From assembly GCA_002498845.1 (NCBI GenBank), contig DAJC01000025.1, positions 1-13,747 of the forward strand: a DNA stretch of 13,747 nt. The letters are read 5' to 3'. The position numbers were made by a program, and so were the translations under genes. The notes beneath the pieces are model-generated. The model was not told where the DNA came from and did no database searches. It was given only the letters and a program-made list of their open reading frames with translations. This DNA comes from Thermoplasmatales archaeon UBA509 (GTDB taxonomy: Archaea; Thermoplasmatota; Thermoplasmata; Thermoplasmatales; Thermoplasmataceae). Positions 6,151-13,422 of this stretch are shown here, piece by piece (position 1 is the stretch's first letter; each line of letters opens with the position of its first letter).

Positions 6151-6975
6151 ATGGGTAAGCTGTTCATGGAAATCCTGAATGGAACATCCGGGTGGAACTA
6201 CAGCAGATGGATTGGACCTTTCTACCCTCGTGGAACAACAAGCGACAGAATGCTTTCTCTGTATTCCAGGATTTTTACGGCGGTGGAGATTGATTCAACA
6301 TTTTACGCAATACCTTCCCCTGAAACGGTGAAGAAATGGGCCAGCGTTACTCCTGAAAACTTCCTGTTCACTGCAAAGATTCCTAAAGCAATCACGCATG
6401 AAAACTCCTTTACCGGCGTTGAAGGAATATTCAATGAATTCATTTCCGTGATGACACTGTTGGGGAAAAAGCTCGGATGCCTGCTATTCCAGCTTCCCCC
6501 AACTGTATCATACAGGAATTCAGGGGACAGCTTCCTGAAGTTCATCAAGAATCTTCCGGATAAACCTGACTTTTCAGTGGAGTTCAGGAACGGCGACTGG
6601 TATAATTCTGTCATACTGGAAGAGATGAGGAAGAGAAATATTTCAGTGGCATGGTCTGACAACCCCCACACTCCAGCTTTTCACTGGTGCACCGCACGAC
6701 ACATATATCTCAGGCTTGTGGGAGACAGGAGCATAAGCGAGTCATCATTTGGTAAGGTGATTTCTGATAGATCTTCCGACATGAGAAGATGGTCTATCAA
6801 CCTGCTTGATCACAGGGATGATGTGGACAGAGCCTTCGTCTTCGCTAACAATCATTATGCTGGATTCGGTCCGGCCACTGCCAGAATGTTTGGGGAATTA
6901 TCGGGCATCAAGCAGGTTGGATGGGAGAACATGCTTTCAGATGCAGTAAAAGGAAAACAGACAACACTCTTCTGA
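6151..6975 (+). CDS. DUF72 (YecE-like) family protein
   Basis: This protein belongs to the DUF72/YecE family, a TIM-barrel-like family found across bacteria and archaea whose biochemical role is not established. The family hallmarks are present in order: N-terminal G-T-S-G-W-N-Y with F-Y-P (about residues 11-27), V-E-I-D-S-T-F-Y (about 47-54), F-T-A-K-I-P-K-A-I-T-H (about 73-83), L-F-Q-L-P-P, the acidic/aromatic V-E-F-R-N, Y-L-R-L-V-G, and the C-terminal F-A-N-N-H-Y-A-G-F-G-P. At 274 residues it is slightly longer than average but complete. The start is uncertain: ATG 6151 suits the TATA box, ATG 6166 would place G-T-S-G-W at residue 6 as in most family members, and an upstream in-frame TTG lies at 6139. 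It has no signal peptide or membrane segment. It seems monocistronic. Confidence 0.87.
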   Translation: MGKLFMEILNGTSGWNYSRWIGPFYPRGTTSDRMLSLYSRIFTAVEIDSTFYAIPSPETVKKWASVTPENFLFTAKIPKAITHENSFTGVEGIFNEFISVMTLLGKKLGCLLFQLPPTVSYRNSGDSFLKFIKNLPDKPDFSVEFRNGDWYNSVILEEMRKRNISVAWSDNPHTPAFHWCTARHIYLRLVGDRSISESSFGKVISDRSSDMRRWSINLLDHRDDVDRAFVFANNHYAGFGPATARMFGELSGIKQVGWENMLSDAVKGKQTTLF

Positions 6976-7086
6976 TGCAGAAGAACTTCAAATAAGCCTG
7001 AATGGAATGAAAATGAGTCTTTTATGCACCATTTCGGTCTGGAGAAAATCGAAAAAAATCATCCATATTGAGTATGCAAACCATTG

Positions 7087-7099
7087 ATTAAAAATTAAT
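7087..7099 (+). promoter_or_regulatory. TATA box of the AGPS-like operon
   Basis: A TTAAAAATTAAT stretch is centred about 31 bases before the ATG at 7125, predicting a transcript with a leader of only a few bases. It is the only good box before the three-gene unit. Confidence 0.45.
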
Positions 7100-7124
7100 A
7101 TGACTCCAAAGGCTGATAGTAATA

Positions 7125-8624
7125 ATGTCCATATCTGTTCTCTATGGGCGCGATATAAGCAAAGATTTTACCATGGAATTCAACTTCGCTACCGGGAGAA
7201 TTGGAAAGCCTGGAGCAGCTTGGGACGGCAATTTCAGTTTACCATCGGATTCAGTCCTGAAAGATTCTGGGCAAATACCGGAGAATGTTGTTGCTGCAAC
7301 TGGCATTTCTACCGATCTTGACCAACGAGTGCTTCATTCCATGGGCAAGTCCTCTCCCGAGATACTGGCTGCCAAGCACGGTATTTTTGGGCAGATTGTT
7401 GGTGGCGTGCTGTATCCTGACGCAGGATCACTTGAATCCTCAGTCAGAATGCTTCTAGAAAGCGGCCTGAAGGTGATACCATATGGAGGCGGCAGTTCCG
7501 TAAATGGATCGCTGATGCCTGGGGCTGGCCATGAAACGGTTTCCGTAGACATGAAGAACTTTTCTTCCGTAAGCATAGGGAAGAATTTTGTCCGGGCAGG
7601 AGCAGGGGTGACCGGCTCTGATCTGGAGGCGGCACTTTGGAAGGCGGGATACACCTGCGGCAATTTTCCTGAATCCTTCAGGTATTCCACTGTGGGAGGC
7701 TGGGTTGCCACCGGTGCCGTTGGCCAGGAATCCAACCAGTACGGCGGGATCCGGGAGATTGCCATTTCAATCTCACTTCTTACATCATCAGGGCGAATAG
7801 AGGACATCAATGTTCCCAGCCAGTCTGCAGGCACAACAGCACTGGACATTTCACTGGGATCGGCAGGAGGCACAGGGATAATAACAGATGTTACTCTCAA
7901 GACATTCAGGATACCTCGCAGAAGATATTACCACAGTTATTTTTTCAGGTCATTTGAAGACGGTCTGCGGGTCCTGCAGGAAAGTGAAAAGTTTCCGACA
8001 GTTGCCCGTCTTTCCGACGAAACTGAGACGGAATTTGCAATACGGGCTAATTCTGCAGACACTGTTCAAAAGCTTTTCCGAAGCTATCTGGACATCAGGG
8101 GTGTAGGTAATGGAGCAATTCTCATCGTTGTCAACAATGAAGAGCCGTGGAGAATGGGCATGTCTGGATCTGTTTATGCCGGCGGAATCCCGGCAAGGAT
8201 GTGGGAGCGGGACAGGTATCTCAGGCCGGGGCTTGCGAACCTGCTGTGGAAGGCCGGATACATTCCTGACACTCTGGAAACGGCTGCCAACTGGGAATAT
8301 CTGCCGGGACTGTACCGGGATGTGAAAGAATCTTTCTATGAAATGAAGAAGGAACATGGCTTCAACGGCGTCATTATGGCCCACATTTCGCACCTTTACC
8401 GATCTGGGGCCTGCATCTACTTCACATTCGTCATTTCAACAGAATTCAAACAGGAAATGGAAACCCTTGATGCCGTCAGGGACGGCATAATTAAGGCATT
8501 CATCAGGAATCATGGCGCAATCACCCATCATCACGGTATGGGCGCCCTGTTCAGGCCATATCTGGATAGTCACCATTTGGATTTAATGAAATTGGTCAGG
8601 GATCCAATGTATGGGGGTGTCTGA
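7125..8624 (+). CDS. FAD-dependent alkyl-dihydroxyacetone-phosphate synthase-like enzyme
   Basis: This 499-residue protein has a PCMH-type FAD domain (about 85-270) and an FAD-oxidase C-terminal domain (about 275-495). The FAD loop G-G-G-S-S is at 121-125 and S-T-V-G-G-W-V-A-T at 188-196, in a context (Y-T-C-G-N-F-P-E-S) that follows AGPS closely. AGPS swaps the acyl chain of acyl-DHAP for a fatty alcohol and makes the ether bond of ether lipids. Its functional residues have counterparts here: R295 in A-R-L-S-D (human R419), Y432 in G-A-C-I-Y-F (human Y578) and the H468-H469-H470-G motif. The C-terminus stops shortly after R-D-P-M-Y-G, earlier than the usual N-P-G-K tail, and no peroxisomal signal exists. 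Its stop codon abuts the next ATG. A related 2-hydroxyacid dehydrogenase is the main alternative; the triple-histidine motif argues against it. Confidence 0.8.
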   Translation: MSISVLYGRDISKDFTMEFNFATGRIGKPGAAWDGNFSLPSDSVLKDSGQIPENVVAATGISTDLDQRVLHSMGKSSPEILAAKHGIFGQIVGGVLYPDAGSLESSVRMLLESGLKVIPYGGGSSVNGSLMPGAGHETVSVDMKNFSSVSIGKNFVRAGAGVTGSDLEAALWKAGYTCGNFPESFRYSTVGGWVATGAVGQESNQYGGIREIAISISLLTSSGRIEDINVPSQSAGTTALDISLGSAGGTGIITDVTLKTFRIPRRRYYHSYFFRSFEDGLRVLQESEKFPTVARLSDETETEFAIRANSADTVQKLFRSYLDIRGVGNGAILIVVNNEEPWRMGMSGSVYAGGIPARMWERDRYLRPGLANLLWKAGYIPDTLETAANWEYLPGLYRDVKESFYEMKKEHGFNGVIMAHISHLYRSGACIYFTFVISTEFKQEMETLDAVRDGIIKAFIRNHGAITHHHGMGALFRPYLDSHHLDLMKLVRDPMYGGV

Positions 8625-9971
8625 ATGGAAAATCTTGAATTCTCAGCAAAGACAAGAGCGGCAGATCTAAATGATCTTGAAAACAGGAAATTTGATGTAC
8701 TGGTCATAGGTGGAGGAATCAATGGATCGGGAGTGGCCAACACTCTAGCCCAGGCTGGAATCAGCACTGTTCTGGTGGAGGCCAATGATTTTGCATCAGG
8801 AACAAGCTCCGCTTCATCAAAGCTGATACATGGCGGGCTCAGATACCTGCAGCAGGGCAGGATTCGTGAGGTAAGGAATCTCATAAAGGAACGGGATTAC
8901 CTGAGGCGAAATACACATATTGTAAGGGACATCGAGTTTCACATACTTATTACCCCTGATTCATGGCGTAAATGGGAAATCAGGCTCGGCCTTGTGATTT
9001 ACAATCTCCTGGGCCAGAGGATCACATTTCCGGTATTTCACAGGAACCGGGGAGAATATCCTTCCTCTGTGAAAGGGTATTTTTCATACCTTGATGCCAT
9101 GACCGATGATGCAAGGCTTGTCATGAGCAACATATGTTCTGCACACAACCATGGTGCCCTATGCCTGAATTATGTCAGGCTCATGGGGGTTGAAAAAAAC
9201 GAACACGGATTTTCGGCAAAGGTATCTGACAGCCTGACAGGTAAGGAATATGTGGTGCATGCCAGAATGGTTGTCAACTGCACCGGACCTTGGGCTGCAG
9301 AGGTCATGAAATTAGCTGGAACTGGCAGTATGCCCGGGATACGGCTAAGCAAAGGCATTCATCTTGTACTTCCTGCTGAAATGTTTCCCTTTAAAAATGC
9401 AATTGCCTTCCGATCGCGGCTGGATGGAAGGCAGCTCTTCATAATTCCCCGTGGCGAGGTGGTCCACCTGGGCACCACAGACAACTTTGTTGAATCCCCA
9501 GAGGACAGGGAAGTAAGCCAGGAGGAGATCAGTTACCTGATTGAGAGCACATCAGCCATCTTTGGCAAAATTGACAGAGGATCCATAATAACAACATTCA
9601 GCGGAATAAGGCCACTTGTTTCTGAGAGCAGCGATCCGGGAAAAGCAACAAGGGAGTTTTCCGTTATCCAGGAAAATGGCATCATACATGTGCTTGGGGG
9701 CAAACTGACGGATTACCGCATAGCTTCTAGGAAAGTGGCAGGAATAGTTGCCCGGCATCTTGGAATCAGTACAGACTTGGAAAAGCTTCCAGTTATTGAT
9801 TATGATCGCCATGCCGTGGATGATCCGGTGCAGTATGATCTTGACTATGAGTGTGCCATTACAGTTGATGATATTGTCAGGAGAAGGGAAGGTTCTTCCA
9901 TATACAGTATGGATGCTGGTGCTTCCATGAAAAGGAAAGCTGAAACACACCTGGCAGGAGGGGGTGCCTGA
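8625..9971 (+). CDS. glpD: FAD-dependent sn-glycerol-3-phosphate dehydrogenase
   Basis: This enzyme of the GlpD/GlpA family oxidises sn-glycerol-3-phosphate to dihydroxyacetone phosphate at the inner face of the membrane and hands electrons to the quinone pool. The N-terminal Rossmann fingerprint V-I-G-G-G-I-N-G-S-G lies at residues 27-36, followed by the family block G-T-S-S-A-S-S-K-L-I-H-G-G-L-R-Y-L (59-75); downstream are N-C-T-G-P-W-A, the substrate-binding S-K-G-I-H, L-G-T-T-D, S-G-I-R-P-L and the FAD-binding G-G-K-L-T-D-Y-R. At 448 residues it is about 50 shorter than bacterial GlpD: only the E-C-A-I-T-V-D-D-I-V-R-R part of the C-terminal cap remains. It starts with no gap after the AGPS-like gene and overlaps the lipid kinase gene by 8 bases, so the three proteins are translationally coupled. 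No glycerol kinase is seen nearby. Confidence 0.88.
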   Translation: MENLEFSAKTRAADLNDLENRKFDVLVIGGGINGSGVANTLAQAGISTVLVEANDFASGTSSASSKLIHGGLRYLQQGRIREVRNLIKERDYLRRNTHIVRDIEFHILITPDSWRKWEIRLGLVIYNLLGQRITFPVFHRNRGEYPSSVKGYFSYLDAMTDDARLVMSNICSAHNHGALCLNYVRLMGVEKNEHGFSAKVSDSLTGKEYVVHARMVVNCTGPWAAEVMKLAGTGSMPGIRLSKGIHLVLPAEMFPFKNAIAFRSRLDGRQLFIIPRGEVVHLGTTDNFVESPEDREVSQEEISYLIESTSAIFGKIDRGSIITTFSGIRPLVSESSDPGKATREFSVIQENGIIHVLGGKLTDYRIASRKVAGIVARHLGISTDLEKLPVIDYDRHAVDDPVQYDLDYECAITVDDIVRRREGSSIYSMDAGASMKRKAETHLAGGGA

Positions 9972-10860
9972 AATCAGGTTCAAGGCAATAGTGAATCCGG
10001 TGGCAGGATCAGGTTCGTCACTTCACAGGTGGCCTGAAATAAAGGATATGGTCCAGAAAATAACCAGTGACATTTCATACACGACTTCACCGGGACATGC
10101 GACACTGCTTGCTGCTGAGGCAGTTTCGGCAGGGTTTGACGGAATCATAATAGTTGGTGGTGATGGTACAATAAATGAGGTAGTGCAGGCCACAGCCGAA
10201 AGGGACATTATTATTGCCCCGCTTTCATCAGGGACTGGATCCGACTTCATGCGGAGCCTGGGGCTGCCTGATGCTCATGAGATTCTTGAATCGCTTGCCT
10301 CAGGCATTTTCACTAGGATCGATTCGGGTCTAATGGAATATGGAAACAGACAGAGGCGTTTTCTCAACATAATGGAGGCAGGATTCGGGGCGGAGGTTAT
10401 GCTTTATGTAAATTCACACAGAAGGAGCAGAGGGGCTTTCAATACCGGGGTAATCAGGTCACTTTGGAAACTCAGGACATATGGTATCACCCTGCGGTAC
10501 GGCACATCTGTGCTGGAACTTGAAACTGTGGAAGTTGTAGTGGCCAATGGGAGATATTTCGGCGGGGGAATGCTGGCTTCCCCAGATTCATCCCTGACTG
10601 ATGGAATGCTTGACATCCACATAGTTGGAGGTATGGGAAGAATGGAGCTTCTTTCCAAGCTTGGGAAGCTGAGGAATGGAACGTATATATCCGACAGGAA
10701 GGTGAATACGTATCACCTATGGGAGTTATCAATGGAAGGCAATGCACCCATGGAGGCAGACGGTGAAAATATGGGAACACTTCCTGTCACTGTCAGGGCA
10801 GTACCTCACTCACTGAGCATAGCCGGGAAAATTTCAGGCAATTCCGGAGCAGAATCATGA
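9964..10860 (+). CDS. Diacylglycerol-kinase-family lipid kinase (YegS/DgkB-like)
   Basis: This is a lipid kinase of the DAGK catalytic-domain family, which uses ATP to phosphorylate a lipid alcohol such as diacylglycerol at the membrane surface. It starts at a GTG inside the end of glpD. The opening V-N-P-V-A-G-S-G (about 10-17), nucleotide-binding V-G-G-D-G-T-I-N-E (64-72), S-S-G-T-G-S-D-F (about 90-97) and the C-terminal A-D-G-E with a final beta strand are all present; 298 residues is standard. A purine-rich GGAGGGG runs right up to the GTG, tighter than a normal Shine-Dalgarno spacing, so reinitiation after glpD is likely. In context it could phosphorylate a di- or monoradylglycerol made or recycled by the two flavoenzymes. 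The lipid substrate cannot be read from sequence; NAD- and sphingoid-kinase relatives share the fold. Confidence 0.88.
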   Translation: MPEIRFKAIVNPVAGSGSSLHRWPEIKDMVQKITSDISYTTSPGHATLLAAEAVSAGFDGIIIVGGDGTINEVVQATAERDIIIAPLSSGTGSDFMRSLGLPDAHEILESLASGIFTRIDSGLMEYGNRQRRFLNIMEAGFGAEVMLYVNSHRRSRGAFNTGVIRSLWKLRTYGITLRYGTSVLELETVEVVVANGRYFGGGMLASPDSSLTDGMLDIHIVGGMGRMELLSKLGKLRNGTYISDRKVNTYHLWELSMEGNAPMEADGENMGTLPVTVRAVPHSLSIAGKISGNSGAES

Positions 10861-10914
10861 CAGTGGACCGGAAGTATCAACTGCTGCCATGGGATTTCGG
10901 TCAAAATTGTGCAG

Positions 10915-10931
10915 GGAAATTTATTTATTAA
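10915..10931 (+). promoter_or_regulatory. Promoter of the twin membrane protein genes
   Basis: A GGGAAA purine element (BRE-like) followed by TTTATTTATTA places a TATA box centred about 30 bases before the TTG at 10954. It supports that TTG as a nearly leaderless start and suggests the pair can be transcribed apart from the lipid genes upstream. Confidence 0.5.
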
Positions 10932-10953
10932 TGCCAGCACATAATCATGAACA

Positions 10954-11541
10954 TTGACAGAAGTAAGCACGACGGATGCTGTGAAGATCAACTATTCCAT
11001 TTCAGGTTCACTGAAGCGTGGGCTTCCAATGCTCATAATACCCCCAGCTCTTCTTGCCATAATAATTGCTAGCCGCAGTTTCTATTTCCTTGAATATTTC
11101 CATGTACTGTCAGGATCTGCATGGACAGGGATGGACCTGGTCATGGGCATCTTCTTCGCATACATAATGAAGGGACTTGGAAACCAGGACAGAGCCGAGG
11201 TCTCAAAGAGGCTTACCCCGGTCATGCTCTTCTTCATGCCCGCCATATCCACAACAACAGTTACTGCCGGAATATATCTTGCGCTTTCTCTTCACATATC
11301 ATTCCTATCGCCGTATTTCATAATCGTGGCAGTAATAGCCATAATACTTACTGTTCAGGGGCTGGTTATCTTCCTTCCAAATGAGGCAAGAGTGTATCTC
11401 GAACTTCTTCGTGGAGGGAAGGATATACGGAAAATTGTCAGGCTAACAATGATGAATATACGGATATCGCTTGTTCAGCTTGTACTTCAGATAACCATAA
11501 TAGTGTTTATGGCACATTTTGCAACGGGGTATCCGCTTTGA
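10954..11541 (+). CDS. Five-helix membrane protein A, unknown function
   Basis: This 195-residue protein has about five hydrophobic helices (roughly 24-44, 46-71, 88-112, 117-141 and 168-190). Helix 2 carries F-H50-V-L-S-G-S-A-W-T-G-M-D, an H-x3-G-x2-W-T-G-x-D motif, and helix 3 begins M-L-F-F-M-P. A His followed by G and W-x-G in a helix resembles membrane families that bind haem or copper (CopD, DUF2269, urate-oxidase N-terminal domain), but I cannot place it in any of these with confidence. It is homologous to the next gene, with which it overlaps by 4 bases, so the two probably form a heteromer. It begins with TTG (TTG-ACA-GAA); the ATG at 10947 is in another frame. It follows the lipid kinase after 93 bases, in the same direction. 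Confidence 0.8.
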   Translation: MTEVSTTDAVKINYSISGSLKRGLPMLIIPPALLAIIIASRSFYFLEYFHVLSGSAWTGMDLVMGIFFAYIMKGLGNQDRAEVSKRLTPVMLFFMPAISTTTVTAGIYLALSLHISFLSPYFIIVAVIAIILTVQGLVIFLPNEARVYLELLRGGKDIRKIVRLTMMNIRISLVQLVLQITIIVFMAHFATGYPL

Positions 11542-12095
11542 CAGAATCCAGTGCTCTCAGAATCGGTCTGTCACCTGCAGGACTGACTGCCTTTGCTGTA
11601 CCATTTGTTGCACTTGCCATAGCTTACCTGTGGGGAAGCATACTTGCCCTGGACTATGTCCATGTTCTGCTTGGCGCCATATGGACAGGGGTTGACGTTT
11701 TCCTGGGACTGCTGTTTTCAACTGTGATGGTCAATGCCCCAATGGAGACCAGGAGGAATGTTGCCGTAAGGATTCTCCCCATGACGCTCTTCTTCATCCC
11801 ATCAGTTTCCATAGCAGTACCGTTAGCTGGTTATCTGCTGGCGTCCAGTGAAGGTATATTCACCCTTTCAACATGGCTGTTCAGGGCGATAATCATAATG
11901 GGTTTTCTCCTGGTGGGAACGGGCTTTTCAACCATTGTGCCTTATTCCATCAGAATCGTTAAATCCATCAATGGAGGAGCCGGCGAAGGCTGGCTACCCA
12001 GATACCTGAGAATCATATCCGTCGGAGCTCTTGTTCAGATGGTTTTCCAGATTGCAATCATAAGCCTGATGGCATACATTGTCGTTTACCCGTGA
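11538..12095 (+). CDS. Five-helix membrane protein B, paralogue of A
   Basis: This 185-residue protein has the same five-helix plan as its upstream neighbour and shares its motifs: Y-V-H42-V-L-L-G-A-I-W-T-G-V-D in helix 2, T-L-F-F-I-P-S-V-S in helix 3 and L-V-Q-M-V-F-Q-I-A in helix 5. H42 is the only histidine in the protein, so its conservation in the pair is notable. The TTG start at 11538 overlaps the TGA of gene A (TTGA), and both genes begin TTG-ACA-GAA, pointing to a tandem duplication and coupled translation in near-equal amounts. The conserved helix-2 His, Trp and Asp could hold a cofactor or carry protons or ions; this is inferred only. It ends 15 bases before the end of the convergent MFS gene. 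Confidence 0.8.
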   Translation: MTESSALRIGLSPAGLTAFAVPFVALAIAYLWGSILALDYVHVLLGAIWTGVDVFLGLLFSTVMVNAPMETRRNVAVRILPMTLFFIPSVSIAVPLAGYLLASSEGIFTLSTWLFRAIIIMGFLLVGTGFSTIVPYSIRIVKSINGGAGEGWLPRYLRIISVGALVQMVFQIAIISLMAYIVVYP

Positions 12096-12110
12096 TAGAG
12101 CTGGCATTCT

Positions 12111-13364
12111 TCATGCCCGAATCCCATGTCCAATGCTGCCGGATACCCTGGAGGCCAGAACAATGATGAATGATCCAAGAAGATAGAATAGAGCTGATGT
12201 TGAGAATAAGGCCACATAGCCCGTGTGGACAGTATTCCTGAAAAGAAAGAGGAGTGTCCCATAAATAAGCGGTGATACGGTGGATGCCCCGGCCAGGGCC
12301 AGATTGAACAGAGCCATGTACTTTCCTGCTTCATTCTTTGGAACAAGATCTCCTGCCATTGCTGATGATACGCTGTAAAAGGTTCCGTAGGCGGATCCTA
12401 TAAATGCCCCCAGTATGAGGAATATATAGAATGACCTGAAGTACGGAATCATTGCAGTGGGTATGGCGGCAAATGCAGAATCAAGAATGAGGATTCGCCA
12501 TCTTCCAATTCTGTCGGAGAAATGGCCTAGGACTATGCTTGCCACAGCCGATATGGCAAGAACCACTATTCCGGCTATGGCAACATAAAGCTGCGGATCA
12601 CTGACAAGAAGAACCTGCCTGAAGAAATAGAGCTCGAAATAGGTGAGGCCGGTTATTCCCATGAAGACCATGAAGGCTCCGCCCACAAGTCTCTGGAATG
12701 ACCTCATATCTGCCGGAACGTGCCGAAGAGATGATATACGGATATGTTCAGCACGGGCCACCGGAATTCTCCCAAGGGCAAGGGTCAGTATGGAGGCAAT
12801 GCCGGTGAAAGCCACACCGGCTGCAATTGCATATATGGCCAGGACTTCTGTATGATAGGTCATCAGGTATCCCGTTATGCCAAAGCCCAGGGCAGAGCCG
12901 GTAAGCGTGAAGAGGCCATTCATGCCAGCAGAAATCCCTCTCTGCTCACTCCTTACAGTTTCAGCAACAACTGGCTGCACAGATCCTATTGCAATGTTTG
13001 AGAATACCTGAAGAAGAACATATCCTGCAGTTATGACATAAACCGAAAGTGTCACGAAGTGCTGCAGGAGGACAGCAAGGACTGTCATTCCTACGCCTAT
13101 GGCTATGTATGGATATCTTCTGGCACCGCCAATATGGATCCTGTCACCCAGAAACCCGGACCCGAGGTTTCCGGCTATGCCTGAGCCGGCGCCTACTGCC
13201 GCTATGACGCCAAGATAGAGTCCCATCTGCCCCACGGGCACCACCCCGCCTATTTCTGTTGGCAGTATGAGGCTCTCAAAGGATATCCAGAGGTAGTTGA
13301 CCCCCAGATATATGGAGTTAAATCCAATCAGGAACAGCAGTGAAAGGCGGTGGCCCCTTTCCAT
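12111..13364 (-). CDS. Major facilitator superfamily transporter
   Basis: This 417-residue protein has the 12-helix layout of MFS secondary transporters. The loop between helices 2 and 3 carries G-F-L-G-D-R (70-75), a variant of MFS motif A, and its repeat in the second half is G-H-F-S-D-R-I-G-R (280-288). The opening Y-L-W-I-S-F-E-S-L-I-L-P and the late segment P-K-N-E-A-G-K-Y-M-A-L-F-N resemble sugar/cation symporters of the SLC45/GPH-like kind, but the substrate cannot be fixed. Helix 1 starts right after M-E-R-G-H-R, so ATG 13364 is a good start; a weak TATA-like TTAAGATA lies about 26 bases upstream. It is followed upstream by a paralogous MFS gene in the same direction, 58 bases away, and is convergent with membrane protein B. 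Confidence 0.87.
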   Translation of the reverse strand: MERGHRLSLLFLIGFNSIYLGVNYLWISFESLILPTEIGGVVPVGQMGLYLGVIAAVGAGSGIAGNLGSGFLGDRIHIGGARRYPYIAIGVGMTVLAVLLQHFVTLSVYVITAGYVLLQVFSNIAIGSVQPVVAETVRSEQRGISAGMNGLFTLTGSALGFGITGYLMTYHTEVLAIYAIAAGVAFTGIASILTLALGRIPVARAEHIRISSLRHVPADMRSFQRLVGGAFMVFMGITGLTYFELYFFRQVLLVSDPQLYVAIAGIVVLAISAVASIVLGHFSDRIGRWRILILDSAFAAIPTAMIPYFRSFYIFLILGAFIGSAYGTFYSVSSAMAGDLVPKNEAGKYMALFNLALAGASTVSPLIYGTLLFLFRNTVHTGYVALFSTSALFYLLGSFIIVLASRVSGSIGHGIRA

Positions 13365-13422
13365 GATTCTGTATTCTTCATGATTATCTTAAGGTTCTCC
13401 GAACATTCTCAGTGTAACAATG

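Noticed and set aside
7100..7321. A 73-codon plus-strand frame with several Cys and Trp near the start of the AGPS-like gene
   Set aside because: It overlaps the supported frame, and its ATG lies at the edge of the TATA region, so it would barely be transcribed.
7334..7900. A 188-codon minus-strand open frame
   Set aside because: It lies wholly inside the AGPS-like gene, is rich in Pro and Ser in the way antisense frames of well-coding DNA are, and shows no motif.
7950..8393. A 147-codon minus-strand open frame
   Set aside because: It is antisense to the FAD-oxidase C-terminal region of the AGPS-like gene, whose conserved residues are in the plus-strand frame.
9552..9983. A 143-codon minus-strand open frame
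   Set aside because: It is antisense to the end of glpD and the start of the lipid kinase gene, both supported by motifs.
7125..12095. All five genes from the AGPS-like enzyme to membrane protein B as one operon
   Set aside because: The 93-base gap before 10954 contains a good BRE/TATA pair, so the membrane pair is more safely treated as its own transcription unit that may also receive read-through.
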